DNA from: Strigops habroptila
Lineage: Eukaryota > Chordata > Aves > Psittaciformes > Psittacidae
Assembly: GCF_004027225.2 (NCBI RefSeq)
Contig: NC_044297.2
Span: 2,083,569-2,147,568 of the forward strand
Direction of reading: 5' to 3'
Length of the DNA: 64,000 bases
The notes under the pieces were generated by a model. That model was given only the letters and a program-made list of their open reading frames with translations. It was not told the origin of the DNA and ran no database searches. The position numbers and the translations under genes were made by a program. This document shows positions 52,801 to 62,406 of this stretch, one piece after another. Every line of letters begins with the position of its first letter. The stretch's first letter is position 1.

Positions 52801-54910
52801 GGCTCTCACCAGGATGGTCCAGCACTCACCAACACATCCCTGCCACACTTGGCTCCTCCTTGCCTCTCTTATGGGGCAGGAAAGAGCCACTAAAAGCAAA
52901 TGTGGTGCCTCCCAAAGCATTTCCTGTAGTAACTGCCTCTGAAGTTGTATGTTTCCTTCAAAACATCCTCACTCTCCCCCCAGCCATGGGGACTCTGACG
53001 AGAGGAGCCCTGCCAAAGTGTGATTGCAGGAGAAATTGCCACCATGGTATCTGCATCAACACTGGCTCCTGCTCCAAAGCCTTGCCTTGGGCAAGAGTCC
53101 TCCCTGCCATCTCCTTTGCTCCTGTCCCACAGGAGGGACGTTGGGTACTGTAAAAGCAAAAGTGCCACAAGAATCATAGAACCAACGAGGCTGGAAAAGA
53201 CCTTTGAGATCATCAAGTCCAACCGGTTTGCAATGATAATCACAAATGTCATTTTCTCCTTCATTGAACTAAAGAGCTTTGTGAGGAAGCAAACCAGAGC
53301 TGCTGCGCTGCCCTGGGACCTCCAAAAGCTGCTTGTGCCACCACCATGGCTGAGGGTGAGGAGAGGGAAGTGTCCTGAAGCCAGAAGGAGCCAGCAAGGG
53401 TGACTAATGTGCAAGTACTTTCCATAAGCAAGTCACATCCCTGCTGCACCCCTGTGGATGGCAGCGGCTGGTCCCCAACCCCAAAGCAAGAGAAGAGCTG
53501 AGCTACCGATTGGATTTAGCCACTGCTCCACAACCTCTGGGCAAAACAACACTAATAACCCTAAAAATGGGCAATGTAGAAATCCCAGATGCTTCTGTGA
53601 TAACTATGTGGGGATTTCTCCACCGTTGTCCTTCAGGCTGATGAGTGCAGGTGGTGGCACTGCTTCTCCTGTCTGCCTGACAGCTCCATCCCGAATGCTC
53701 CATCCCTGGCAGTGTTCAAGGCCAGGTTGGACACAGGGGCTTGGAGCAACCTGCTCTAGTGGAAGGTGTCCCTGCCCAGGGCGGGGGGTTGGAGCTGGAT
53801 GAGCTTTAAGGTCCCTTCAACCCAAACCAGGCTGGGATTCTATGAAAGCTACTCAGGGGCTCATCCTGTGCATGAGCATCCCGTGCATGCTGGGGACTCT
53901 TCATTTGGGGCCTTTTGTGAGGCGAAGGTTTGACCACCCCAATAAAAGCAGCTTCAGATAGAATTCCAAATTGCCTTTTGCAAGACAGCCCAGCCAGGAT
54001 GACATTGCAAGCTGATGCAAGGCGCAGGGAGGAAGAGCTCAGCACACAGAGACCAGCGTCCGGGTCAATTCTCTCTGCTGCTGTGAGAAATCAAGGTGTC
54101 AGTGTGTCTCAACCATGTTTTGGCCAGTGCCAGGACCACAGATTGCCTCAGTGCATGCACAAGGCTGGGCTCATGCACGCCTGCCTCAACCGCAGCATCC
54201 TCACTATCAAATCCCTCCCTCGTTGCTTGACCCCAAAGCAGGCCTTGGTTCTGCTGTGGTATTTTGGCCACGGAACCTGCGGTAGGGCCCAAAGGTGTTC
54301 TCAAGTGGGTTTCGTGCTGCAGCCGTGGGCAGAGGCAGGAGATAAGCCAGGAAATCACGCAGTGAAGCTGTCTCACAGCACAGAGCCCAGCATGGGCATC
54401 AGGGGGCTCTTTACCACCAGCAAGAGGAAATCAGTGACGTTGGGGTGGGAGAAGAAACCTGAGCAAGAGTGAGATTGCTTCCTCCAGCCCACACCACTCC
54501 GTCCACCTCTTGGCCTACACTTCACCTCCTGCAGGGCTTGTGCCAGCAGAATGAGCCCATGTGGTTGAGAGCCCCCCAAACCTGGGTTATGGGTGGGCAG
54601 CAGCCCCGCGATGCCAAGTCCCTCCATTCCCCACCCTACCAAGACCCAGTGCTCCCACAGCATCCCTCTGTGACAGCTTTGCAAATCACTTCATTTGCAA
54701 ACCATCTGCTGTCCCAAAAGCAGCTGGAGGCCAGAAGTGGGTTTGGGTCATGGCCGTAGCCAGAACCACAGCTGGACTTGGCCACAAGCACCCCACTGGA
54801 CCCCAAAAAGGCTGAAGCAGGAACAGAAGCGCATAAAGAAACACGGTACCTATTTTCGCAGCATCCATTTTGAGGTTGAAATCCCAGTTCCGCGGCAGCT
54901 TGAGGGACAT
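37668..54910 (-). CDS. ARHGAP25: Rho GTPase-activating protein 25 (11 coding exons, 653 aa)
   Basis: ARHGAP25 is a leukocyte-enriched GAP that speeds GTP hydrolysis on Rac, limiting phagocytosis and NADPH-oxidase activity. Exons from 5' to 3': 54850-54910, 50127-50320, 48318-48405, 47798-47917, 45174-45381, 42696-42828, 41688-41761, 41027-41148, 39664-39863, 38635-39185, 37668-37878. They total 1962 bases in one frame; human isoforms are about 645 aa. The N-terminus [14 protein letters not shown] matches human. The PH domain spans about residues 45-149. The RhoGAP domain spans about 158-345, with arginine finger Arg199 in [10 protein letters not shown] and the conserved VIGVNLIR segment (Asn319). 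A low-complexity Ser/Pro linker holding [12 protein letters not shown] follows, then a Glu/Lys-rich coiled coil (about 570-645). All motifs are intact. CR1 copies sit in introns only. Confidence 0.97.
38029..38101 (+). mobile_element. CR1 LINE 3'-end fragment in ARHGAP25 intron 10
   Basis: Short sense terminus with GGCAGGGGGTTGGAACTGG and CAACCCAAACCAGTCTGTG. Antisense to ARHGAP25. Confidence 0.85.
38547..38606 (-). mobile_element. CR1 LINE 3'-end fragment in ARHGAP25 intron 10
   Basis: AGAATCATAGAATCAACTAGG, shortened here to its core AGAATCATAGAATC, followed by GGTTGGAAAAGACCTTTAAG. It sits only about 30 bases from coding exon 10. Confidence 0.82.
38635..39185 (-). CDS. ARHGAP25: ARHGAP25 coding exon 10 (linker and coiled-coil start)
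   Basis: The longest exon (551 bases). It is Ser-rich, with the conserved [12 protein letters not shown] and RASTYDNVP motifs, and ends with the first coiled-coil heptads ([20 protein letters not shown]). The acceptor TTTTCCAG is fixed by phase, since the alternative AG would give a stop. Donor GTAACA. Confidence 0.95.
39664..39863 (-). CDS. ARHGAP25: ARHGAP25 coding exon 9
   Basis: End of the RhoGAP domain and start of the linker: [20 protein letters not shown], then [14 protein letters not shown] and RSSVGWDA. Acceptor TTGCAG, donor GTGAGG; ends in phase 0. Confidence 0.95.
39940..40353 (+). mobile_element. CR1 LINE fragment, second subfamily, ARHGAP25 intron 8
   Basis: About 410 bases; antisense to the gene. 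Diagnostic blocks are ACACTGGCACAGGTTGCCC, GAGACATTCCAGGCCAGGC and CCCTGCTCATTGCAGGGG. These differ from the common group but match the copy at 63141-63555. Confidence 0.92.
41027..41148 (-). CDS. ARHGAP25: ARHGAP25 coding exon 8 (RhoGAP)
   Basis: Encodes [20 protein letters not shown] and [15 protein letters not shown], with the conserved Asn of the RhoGAP active-site face. Acceptor TGGCAG, donor GTAAAA. Confidence 0.96.
41688..41761 (-). CDS. ARHGAP25: ARHGAP25 coding exon 7 (RhoGAP)
   Basis: 24 codons plus two bases, [20 protein letters not shown] to SYIC. Acceptor CATTTAG, donor GTCAGT. Confidence 0.95.
42696..42828 (-). CDS. ARHGAP25: ARHGAP25 coding exon 6 (RhoGAP)
   Basis: Encodes [20 protein letters not shown] followed by PVVPW, the conserved RhoGAP block with [11 protein letters not shown]. 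Acceptor TTGCAG, donor GTAAAG; ends in phase 0. Confidence 0.97.
42941..43150 (+). mobile_element. CR1 LINE fragment in ARHGAP25 intron 5
   Basis: Sense copy of the common group starting GAGGCAGAAGTTGTTCCC, about 110 bases from coding exon 6. Confidence 0.92.
44250..44292 (-). mobile_element. Small CR1 remnant
   Basis: CCCTGTTTCAGTTTAAACAC, then a TTGCTCCTTTTGGGTCC-like stretch, resembles the antisense internal CR1 block also seen at 57603. Confidence 0.45.
44354..44412 (+). mobile_element. Small CR1 3'-end remnant
   Basis: CTCTGAAGGTCCCTTCCAAC followed by CCAAACC and a degraded tail; sense orientation. Confidence 0.6.
45174..45381 (-). CDS. ARHGAP25: ARHGAP25 coding exon 5 (RhoGAP, arginine finger)
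   Basis: 208 bases encoding the start of the RhoGAP domain with the catalytic Arg in [20 protein letters not shown]. Acceptor TTCCCCAG, donor GTAATG. Confidence 0.97.
47798..47917 (-). CDS. ARHGAP25: ARHGAP25 coding exon 4 (PH C-terminal helix)
   Basis: Encodes [20 protein letters not shown], the PH C-terminal helix with its invariant Trp, and then [10 protein letters not shown]. Acceptor TTTGCAG, donor GTAAAG. Confidence 0.96.
48318..48405 (-). CDS. ARHGAP25: ARHGAP25 coding exon 3 (PH domain)
   Basis: 29 codons plus one base, [19 protein letters not shown] to FEIIP. Acceptor CCTAG, donor GTAAGG. Confidence 0.96.
49103..49568 (+). mobile_element. CR1 LINE fragment, longer copy, ARHGAP25 intron 2
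   Basis: About 465 bases from AGCTGTTGGAGCAAGTGCAG to ATTCTGTGG, common group, antisense to the gene. It includes the GCTGTTCAGCCTGGAGAAGA block. Confidence 0.93.
49760..49960 (-). mobile_element. CR1 LINE fragment in ARHGAP25 intron 2
   Basis: Antisense copy beginning AGAATCGTAGAATGGTTTGG; the middle reads CACTAGACCATGTCACCC, unlike the common group, so a different subfamily. Confidence 0.9.
50127..50320 (-). CDS. ARHGAP25: ARHGAP25 coding exon 2 (PH domain start)
   Basis: The acceptor TTGGCAG precedes 50320; 64 codons follow two shared bases. It encodes the PH N-terminal strands, including [20 protein letters not shown], a typical PH lipid-binding basic motif. Donor GTAGGA. Confidence 0.97.
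53170..53226 (-). mobile_element. CR1 LINE 3'-end fragment in ARHGAP25 intron 1
   Basis: AGAATCATAGAACCAACGAG through GAGATCATCAAGTCCAACC. Confidence 0.82.
53698..53844 (+). mobile_element. CR1 LINE fragment in ARHGAP25 intron 1
   Basis: Sense 3' end of the common group, from CTCCATCCCTGGCAGTG to GGGATTCTATGA. Confidence 0.92.
54850..54910 (-). CDS. ARHGAP25: ARHGAP25 coding exon 1
   Basis: Start ATG at 54910; encodes [20 protein letters not shown] plus one base. Donor GTACCG. The peptide is nearly identical to the start of human ARHGAP25, which fixes the start. Confidence 0.95.
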
Positions 54911-55060
54911 TCTGGATCAGGAAAAGCTTTTTGTTTCTCAAGGGGGACCTTGCTTGGGAGACGGGTGGAAACGAAGCTCTGAGGTCCCGTGGGGATCCTG
55001 CACCCAGGGTGCAATCCCTGCACCAAGAGCAACGGCGCAGCAAGGGTTGATTTGCCAACG

Positions 55061-55069
55061 TGCTTCCTC
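55061..55069 (-). promoter_or_regulatory. PU.1/ETS-like motif upstream of ARHGAP25
   Basis: The - strand reads GAGGAAGCA within a purine-rich run (GGGAAGAGGAAGCACG), about 150 bases upstream of the start codon. PU.1 drives many leukocyte genes that lack TATA boxes. The match is short and unproven. Confidence 0.3.
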
Positions 55070-56980
55070 TTCCCTCCTCTGCGGGCGCCTCGGAACAACC
55101 CGTAAAAGTACCTTCCTGCCCTGCTCTCTTGTGAAGCTCTTTTCTGCCTTCCCGACGATGCTGAGGTGATGCTGCCTTTTCTGCTCCCCTTTTCGCTCCC
55201 CTCTTTGGCTGATGCAGGGATGCAGCAGCACGGCCCCAGCCTGCACCCAGGGGTGCCTGCCCAGCCCTGCGCTCTGCTCCTTGCATTTGAGGAAGTGGGT
55301 GTCCTCCTCGGTGCACCAGCAAACTGCTCACAGCCCAGCACGGAGCTTTGGGATGTGCTCAGTAGCAAAGCAGAGCAGAGCATGGCCAAATGGCACTGGA
55401 TGGTGGCTCTGAATGCCTTGGTGCATCCCTGTGTGCATGGCCTGGGTGACATGGGTGCCTTTTGCATTTCTTATTGCAGCTGCTCAATAGTCCTCATGGC
55501 TGATGTGTGGTTTTTACACCCACTTCATAACAGTGGTACAAGCAGAGGAGGGATGAAAGGGCTCTTGGAGGAAAGGCTGTGGGTTATCAGAGCAGTGAGG
55601 GCCAAGGCATTTGGGCACAGACCCCATCAGGGTGAAACAAAGCCCCTTTCCCTGCTGACAAGAAGTGAGTGTATCCTGTTGCATGTCATTTAGTGCTGCT
55701 TTTCCATAAAAGAAATGGCTGTGCAGCTGCAAATGTGATTAGGCTGAGGTGCAGCTCTTGAGACCCAGGATAAATGCAAGGAAGGGCTGTGGCACTCACC
55801 AATACCCCAATGGAGCAGAAAGCAGCGTGTCCCGAAGGCCTAATGGAGGGCTCCAGCCCATTTCCCCCCATGCTGGGAAAGCCCAGGCCCTGTGGAGAGG
55901 GAAGTTGCCCTGAACAGAAGCAGAACCAGGGACGTGGGGAGCACAGGGGCAGAAAGAAGCCACCAGTTCCCCTTCTGGTTTGCTGCCCAGCCGCTCGCAA
56001 AGGCTTTATTCTTAGTGCTGTAGCATGAATTGAGGATGTGGCTCTCGGGGTCACAGCACAGCCAGGGTGGACCCTGGTGGGTTAATCCCAGCTGGAGAAT
56101 GGATCTGTTGCTTTGAGCAGCGAGTGGCGCCAGCTCAGAGATCCCCAGCTCACATATTCCACTGCTGGATGTCTATGGAGAACGTGATGGTGTGGGAAGT
56201 GGTGCTGGCGCAACGGAGCAGCCCAAGCTTGAACCAGATTAACCCAAATACCCTGCTCCGGACCCAAACTGCCTGATTGAACTCAGTTTCTGCTGTACCC
56301 CAAGCAGAGGGCCCTGAATAAGCGTTGAATTAACCAGCATTTTCCCTCTGCTTTCTAATACCCGCTGTAGGGACTCGTGTGTTTTGATCCTACCTTTCTC
56401 TTCAACCTGTTTTCCTTCTCAAACAGCAGCCAGCAGAGGTTGTGAACAGCTTTTCCCCACCTGCCTGTGTGAACAGGATGTCATGTGGCACTTTCCCCTC
56501 CTCTAGAAAGAGAACAGTAAGTAGTTTAGATCAAACTCATGCACTTCAGCTCCACCACAACAGCTCACCCCAAAACAACCCTTCACAAACACCCAGAGGG
56601 CTCTTTCGGCTTCCTCGTGGATGCTCCCATCAGGCATCTGGTTGCTGCCTCCATCAGTGGGAAAGGACATCACAACATTGGGGTTTTCCTTAGCAGTCAA
56701 GCCAGGCAGCCTGTTCCTGAACCAAATGCCCCAGGGGAACTTAAAAAGGGCAAATCTCAGCCCATAAGGTTGGTTGTTTTTACATCCCTCTTCTATCAGG
56801 GTCTCATGGAAGATGTTTCTGGACAGAGACCTGCTCGCACCAAGGCAGCCTTGGGTTGAGGTTTGCTGTGTTTCTGGGTCTGGAGCACAGCTCACAGCAA
56901 GATTCCCACCAGGAATTTGTACTTTTCAATGTTTGATTTCATTAAATTGGCACAGAATGGGGAGAAACAAGGAGGGATCT

Positions 56981-57164
56981 TCTGGCACAGGGTGCCCAGA
57001 GAAGCTGTGGCTGCCCCATCCCTGGCAGTGTTCAAGGCCAGGTTGGACACAGGGGCTTGGAGCAACCTGCTCTAGTGGAAGGTGTCCCTGCCCGTGGCAG
57101 GGGGTTGGATCTGGATGAGCTTTAACCTCCCTCCAACTGAAACCATTCTCTGAACCTGTGATTC
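56981..57164 (+). mobile_element. CR1 LINE fragment
   Basis: Sense 3' end of the common group, from TCTGGCACAGGGTGCCCAG through TGCCCGTGGCAGGGGG to a diverged terminus. Confidence 0.92.
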
Positions 57165-57602
57165 AGCTGAAGAGCTGATGTGGAAGCAGCGATGCCGATA
57201 TACCAGCCCCAGAGGCTGTCAGATGATGCGTCTGACTCACCACGAAGCGGTTGCTGGAAGATTTACCACTAAGAGATCTTTCAAGACCTCTCAGCATCTC
57301 ATTGCTTCATAGCATAGTGCTTCTCAGCAGCCTCCTGCTTAACCTGCAGACTCCTCCTTGAGTGATGTGCGACTACACAAGATTTGGGGCTCTGGAGTAA
57401 TTCTGCAAGGTGGCTGTAGAGAAGGCAGCGTATTTGGTTGTTGACGGAGGATTAAGTTATCTGAATATGCTGACCCCGTGTGACAGGAAGCAGAAAGAGG
57501 GCAACTGATGGGTTGGGTTTGGCTTAGCTGATAAGTCAAAACCACTTAAAATAACACAAGATCTAAAAATAGTTCAAGAGAAACAGCTGAAATGAAGCCT
57601 TA

Positions 57603-57682
57603 GATCCAACCTGAACCTCCCCTGTTTCAGTTTAAACCCATCACCCCTTGTCTTATCACTCCGGTCCCCAATGAAAACCTTC
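57603..57682 (-). mobile_element. CR1 LINE internal remnant
   Basis: GATCCAACCTGAACCTCCCC, then a GTTTAAACCCATCACCCC block as in the antisense internal part of the copy at 30543. The 3' end is missing. Confidence 0.7.
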
Positions 57683-57970
57683 CTGATCACAGCTTCCACT
57701 ACAAAGCACCTTGGACCTGGTTGTGTCCCTTTGGAGGACATGGATGGTCCAACCCTGCCTGTGTGCTCGGCCCATCTGCAGCCTTCACATGTGTTTTTGC
57801 CATAACCAGGTCTGCTCTTAGGAAGATCCCTGAGGAATAAGAGCTACAGGGCAAGGAATGGTGAAACCAGAGTTTCAAACAGACCCATCTGCTTCGCAGA
57901 GCATGGACACGAGGCTTTCAGCATCTCCCACACAACACTGAATAAAACACTACAGATAATGGAACTTATA

Positions 57971-57976
57971 TTTATT
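57971..57976 (-). terminator. CDS2: Distal CDS2 poly(A) signal
   Basis: TTTATT on the + strand, AATAAA on the - strand. It is flanked upstream (in transcript order) by ATTTA-containing AU-rich sequence at 57985-58045. Cleavage would be near 57950-57955. Confidence 0.5.
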
Positions 57977-57993
57977 TAACAGTAACACATAGT

Positions 57994-58002
57994 ATATAAA
58001 TA
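57994..58002 (-). promoter_or_regulatory. AU-rich element in distal CDS2 3'UTR
   Basis: The - strand reads TATTTATAT, close to the UUAUUUAWW core of AU-rich decay elements, with further ATTTA-like motifs beside it. Confidence 0.35.
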
Positions 58003-60204
58003 GGGTAAATACTTTAAAATATACAATATATCACATTTGGACATTCGGTCAAAGAAAGGCAACTCTACATGTGTGGCTAAAACATGAATCAAAAGAACAG
58101 TGCACAGAGAAAGAAGCAGATGTAGAAACACATCAGGTCTGGAGAACTGGAGCACACCAAGATTACAGCAGTACAAAATGCAACTCTGGGGCTGGTTACA
58201 GAGGGCAGGAACCACAGGAGCTTTCACATCATGCTCTTTGTGATACGATGCTCTCCATTCCCCAGGAGGGTCTGGATGGGCCGTACGGATGCTTCCCACA
58301 CAGCTTTGCCCTCCTCCTATCATACAGGGCCAGTTAGAGGAGGCAGGGGAAGGAAGAGATGCCAAGATCCCACCACAACCATGCTCGGGGGAACTTGCTG
58401 CACGCATCAGAAACAGGACACAGCCCTTGGAACATAAGAAACTGGCATTTCACAGCCTGCTGCCAAGCAGTAGCTGATGCTGTGGGATTTCCAGCTTCAT
58501 GAGCTGCGCCAGGTATCAAGAATCCAATGCAACAGCTTGGGATCAGTGTCAGCAGACTTCTGAGCCCATCACCCTGAAGAATCTCTTAACTAACACACGC
58601 TGATCAGTGGTGGACCTGACCCCAAATGTAGAAACCAGGTGTAGATGTTCCACTGAGCCCTGCAGGCCATGCTCTGGCCGTGCGTCCCATCTGCAAACAC
58701 ATCAGACTTGGAGAAGCAAATTCCCACCAGACCATGCCAAGTGTTCATCTTCACAGACCCAGCCCAGCGGGATCAAACCTGGTCTGACCTGTACTAAATC
58801 ATCCACCAGCAAACCCACATCACGTTTAGTCCCCTCACCAAGACAGCAGCTTCTCCCACCAGCAAAAGCAGCTTTCCATCCCATTGATCATCAAACACAC
58901 TCACATCCCTCTCTGTCTGCTACGACTGCTGGAGAAGAGGTGGTCTCCACACCACAAGCAGCAGTCAGACCCTGGTGGGCTCCACATTGGCCAAATCCTG
59001 CTTTTCTCTTCCTTCTGACCCAAGCACACGCTGGCTGGCACAGTACCTCCCCCTGTGCTGGTCTGCTCTCAATTATTCCCTTCTTGCTGGGCACAAGCTG
59101 GAGGAACTTCTCTGGTGGTGGAGCCCACCATGAACCAAAACCATTGTGCAATGCTGAACTGGAGCCCTGCAGCTGGAGAAACATCCTGGGAGCATCCCTG
59201 CATCACCTCACCTGGACATCCCTGGTGTCAGCATGGGCTCTCCCTCCAAACCTAATGCTTGTTAGAGCTGCAGCATGACCAAGGTCCTGCAAGGCTTAAT
59301 GTGCCTTGCTACATGCCCCTTGGCATCACAGTTAACTCCTTTAGGGGCAGCCAAAGCCAGTAACATCAACTTTTCATCTCTTCTAGACTTTCTAAGTCTA
59401 ACTTGAAGTATCTACAGCAAGCAAAAGCCACTCACAGGCTGGGCTGGTGGGGAGAACCCACCAAATGCTGCCCCACACAGCGCTCTCGCTGAGAGCAGAG
59501 CAGTACTGTCACATACACTCATACCAGTGGTGTAGAAGTGGGTTTGACAGCCCCAGCTCTCACCCCAACAGAGGACACACTACAGAGCTCACCACTACTT
59601 CTCAGCACATTGAGCTGCAGAGCTTGCAAATAATATTCACACCTTCCCTCTCCCTCCCTTCCTCCTCCACTTCCCAAATGGATGCAGTGGTCCCACTCAG
59701 TTACAAACTGCAGAGCAGGATGCTAAACCTTTTCTATGTACCCTTCAGGATCAAACCAGGCTTGGAAGTCCCACCTTTCACTGCACTGCTGGGAAGGAAG
59801 CAAAACTAAAGCTGCCACATGCAACACTGCTGCAGCTCCTCTCTAGCCCTGGAAGCTGCTTAATGCAACTGCTTTGCCCTCCAGTGTCCACAGCCAGCAC
59901 CGCACCCTTCAAAAGGCCCAAACGCTGCTTCACCCAAAAGCATGCAGGAAAGCTTTGTGTTAGACTTTTGCCCCGCTAATAACAGCTAAAGAGGTACCAA
60001 AGGCTGAAAGCAACATGAGCAGGAGACTGAAGAGCCATATGGAAAGATTTCTCAACATAAAGAGCATCTTTTGTAATACCTATCAACACTATAGTTTCTG
60101 ATGACTGACTTAGGACCCAAGAGTGCACTACAAGGGGTTTTGGCAGATGTTGGGGGAATCCAGAAAAGCATCAGCTTGTCTGACCCCACAGGGCAAACTG
60201 CTTT

Positions 60205-60316
60205 TCAGGGACATTCCAAACCCACCTGGATGTGTTCGTGTGTAACCTGCTCTAGGTGGCCAAGGGGTTGGACTGGATGATCTCCAGAGGTCCCTTCCAA
60301 CCCAAATGGTTCTGTG
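60205..60316 (+). mobile_element. CR1 LINE 3'-end fragment within CDS2 3'UTR
   Basis: Sense terminus with GGGTTGGACTGGATGATCTC and CCTTCCAACCCAAATGG; it has the CTAGGTGGCCAAGGGG version, so a third CR1 type. It is antisense to CDS2. Confidence 0.85.
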
Positions 60317-61113
60317 AAATACAGACCAAACATTCTCCCTGGACAAAGCAAGTTGGAAGCACCTTAATTCTCCCCTTCAATTTTCAAATCAGGGGATTAG
60401 ACCTCTAAATCAAGAGACAATAGATCCCTGCCTAACTCAGGCTGGAAAGAAAGAGCCTCCACAACCAGCCCAGGAAAGCCTCTATGTACACCACTGGCAT
60501 CAACCAAATGCAGTCCTGAACTGGCTCCCCTGTCGCAGCCCTGACTCCTGCCAGAAGCCAGCAACTTTACCAGCACTGGCTGAAGATACTTTGTGGAAAC
60601 AAACCCTTCTTCCCTGCAATCTGCTTTCACCCAAATACCTGTATCTGCAAGCACAAGGAGCACAAACTTCCACCCTGTGGTTCCTGTTGTGGGAGACGAA
60701 GCAGAGCTGAGCACGCAGGAAGGAGGAATGTAAGGGAGACATTGGTATCTGCTCGTGTATTTACACATGTGTGCTCTCTGGCTTACTCAGGGTAAAGGAA
60801 AGCAATGGCAGGATCAGAATATGGAGTATGAGCTACAAAGTATGTTCAGGTGGTTTCTTTTCTTTCAATGCTTAGCTAGCTTGCAGCATGTATGTGTGTC
60901 TACACGCAGGGGGTGGCTGTGTGGAAGGTGGATGTTTGAAAACAGCAATGTACTTCTGTATTATCTTTCCCTGTCACTCGTTCCCCAGGTTAAAATATGA
61001 TCAAGTTTCTCTCTCCCATGCACAAACTATGGAAAGAAGTAAAATCAGAGTCACCTTGTGTTTGGGATCATTGCAAAAGGTGTAAAGGGGGGATATTTTC
61101 ATTATCTAATCAC

Positions 61114-61125
61114 AAAAAAAAAAAA
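61114..61125. repeat. A12 homopolymer run
   Basis: Twelve consecutive A on the + strand, T12 in the CDS2 transcript sense. Confidence 0.9.
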
Positions 61126-62246
61126 GAGAAAAGTTTTACAATCTTTAGGGCTCTCATTTTTAAATAATATAAAAGTATGACAAAATAAAGGAAAGTACTT
61201 AGATAAATCTTACACCTATTAAGTACAAGCTACTTATGACAAGGTTTAGTAAGCAAAGCAGGACAGAAGCCTGCTGAAATGCAGAACCCAGACTGAAATG
61301 CAACACAGACCGTGATCAACTCAGCAGCATGACATCTAGAACTCAAGTAACAAACAAGTGATAGACATGATCCCTGAAACGAAAACCAAATACCCAACTG
61401 AGAGCTCCAGGGGGTGCTGGAGCCCCAACCAGCAACTGCAGGAGAAAGAACAGTCGGAAACTGCTCCCCAGACTAGTTAAAATCTCCCAGTGTGGGGTTT
61501 CCAACCATCAAAGTGTGGTTCAGTGTTGCTTAAAGGTTATTTGATGGGGGGAAAACGAGCCAAGTTATTTAAAGGGTTGCTCTTACTTGGCAGGAATTAC
61601 TCAATGAAATTTCACTGTTCTTTCAAACCCTATTTACTCCATTCAGTTTTGAAGCAATTGGAACCTCCCACATTCCCACAAGCAACTACCAGGTTCTGGA
61701 CTCCTTTTCCTCAGTCTCTTTCTGGTTTAATTGGTTATAAAACTCTTATTTGCCAAAATATCAGCCAGAAGAGGGGGGGAATGTGAGAGGCACTGCAAGA
61801 AGCAGCAAGTGAACACAGATGCAAGTGCCTGGCTGGGCAGAGGAAATACAGCTGGATTAGAACAAGATCCTCTTCCAATGAAGGGAGCCTCGTGCTCACC
61901 GTGCAGGCTGCAGGAGACTGCACACAGGCAGGAACGTGGCTGTCTGGGAATAGGAACACTGCACTCACAGTTCCCACTGGAGAAATGATGGTCCCAGCGT
62001 TGCCATCGTGACCACAGCCCCGCACGACGGGAGCTGCACGGCTTCACCTTCCTGCTGGATCCACACGTGCTGGTGTATTCCCTGCACAAACACACTCACA
62101 GGAGAAGTTCAGCTCTGCCCACATGCAGCGAGGTTAAGAACAGCCCACGAGGACAGTCGTACCCTCCTGCTTCACCCAACAGTCCTTCCGAGCTCCTTTT
62201 CAGCTACAAACCCAAGATTTGCTCATTTGACCCAAAGCTAGAGAAA

Positions 62247-62268
62247 TTTATTATTAAAAAAAAAAAAA
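62247..62268 (-). terminator. CDS2: Possible proximal CDS2 poly(A) site: T13 run plus AATAAA
   Basis: In transcript sense, a run of 13 T (62268-62256) leads to AATAATAAA, whose AATAAA is at 62252-62247, 155-160 bases after the stop codon. It could give a short-3'UTR isoform. Confidence 0.35.
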
Positions 62269-62406
62269 CCCACAAATGCAAACGTTTAACAAGAAAGGAA
62301 GAAAAGTTACAGTGAAATGAGGCCTTGTTATTGTCTTAAATCAGGTGAGCCAGGAATTTCCTCGAGGAGGTGGGTTTGTTTTCAGTCCTGTTCCAATCAC
62401 CACTGT

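Larger units (their letters stand above)
50321..54849 (-). other. ARHGAP25 intron 1
   Basis: About 4.5 kb between the first two coding exons, with two CR1 pieces (53170 and 53698). The reading frame of exon 2 stays open upstream to an ATG at 50375. No other exon is visible. Confidence 0.8.
54911..57950. other. ARHGAP25 upstream / ARHGAP25-CDS2 intergenic
   Basis: The 5'UTR and promoter of ARHGAP25 should lie at its left side, but no TATA box or clear start is visible. GAGGAAGCA on the - strand (55061-55069) resembles an ETS/PU.1 site. CR1 pieces sit at 56981 and 57603. Open frames up to about 230 codons on the - strand near 54.6-55.5 kb have no recognisable domain. Confidence 0.5.
57951..62406 (-). 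other. CDS2: CDS2 3'UTR (about 4.4 kb, inferred)
   Basis: It runs from the stop codon to the AATAAA at 57971-57976. A long 3'UTR is usual for CDS2. It contains a CR1 piece (60205-60316), an A12 run (61114-61125) and an A13 run (62256-62268) on the + strand, and AU-rich sequence near its distal end. No open frame in it resembles a known protein. Its extent is inferred without transcript data. Confidence 0.55.

Noticed and set aside
54636-55467. Overlapping - strand open frames of 205 and 231 codons around ARHGAP25 exon 1
   Set aside because: They overlap the true start exon in other frames, have no recognisable domain, and the GC-rich DNA makes chance frames longer.
57563-57572. CTAAAAATAG, an exact MEF2-type site
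   Set aside because: A 10-base AT-rich match is expected by chance at this scale, and it is far from BMP10 and next to a CR1 remnant.
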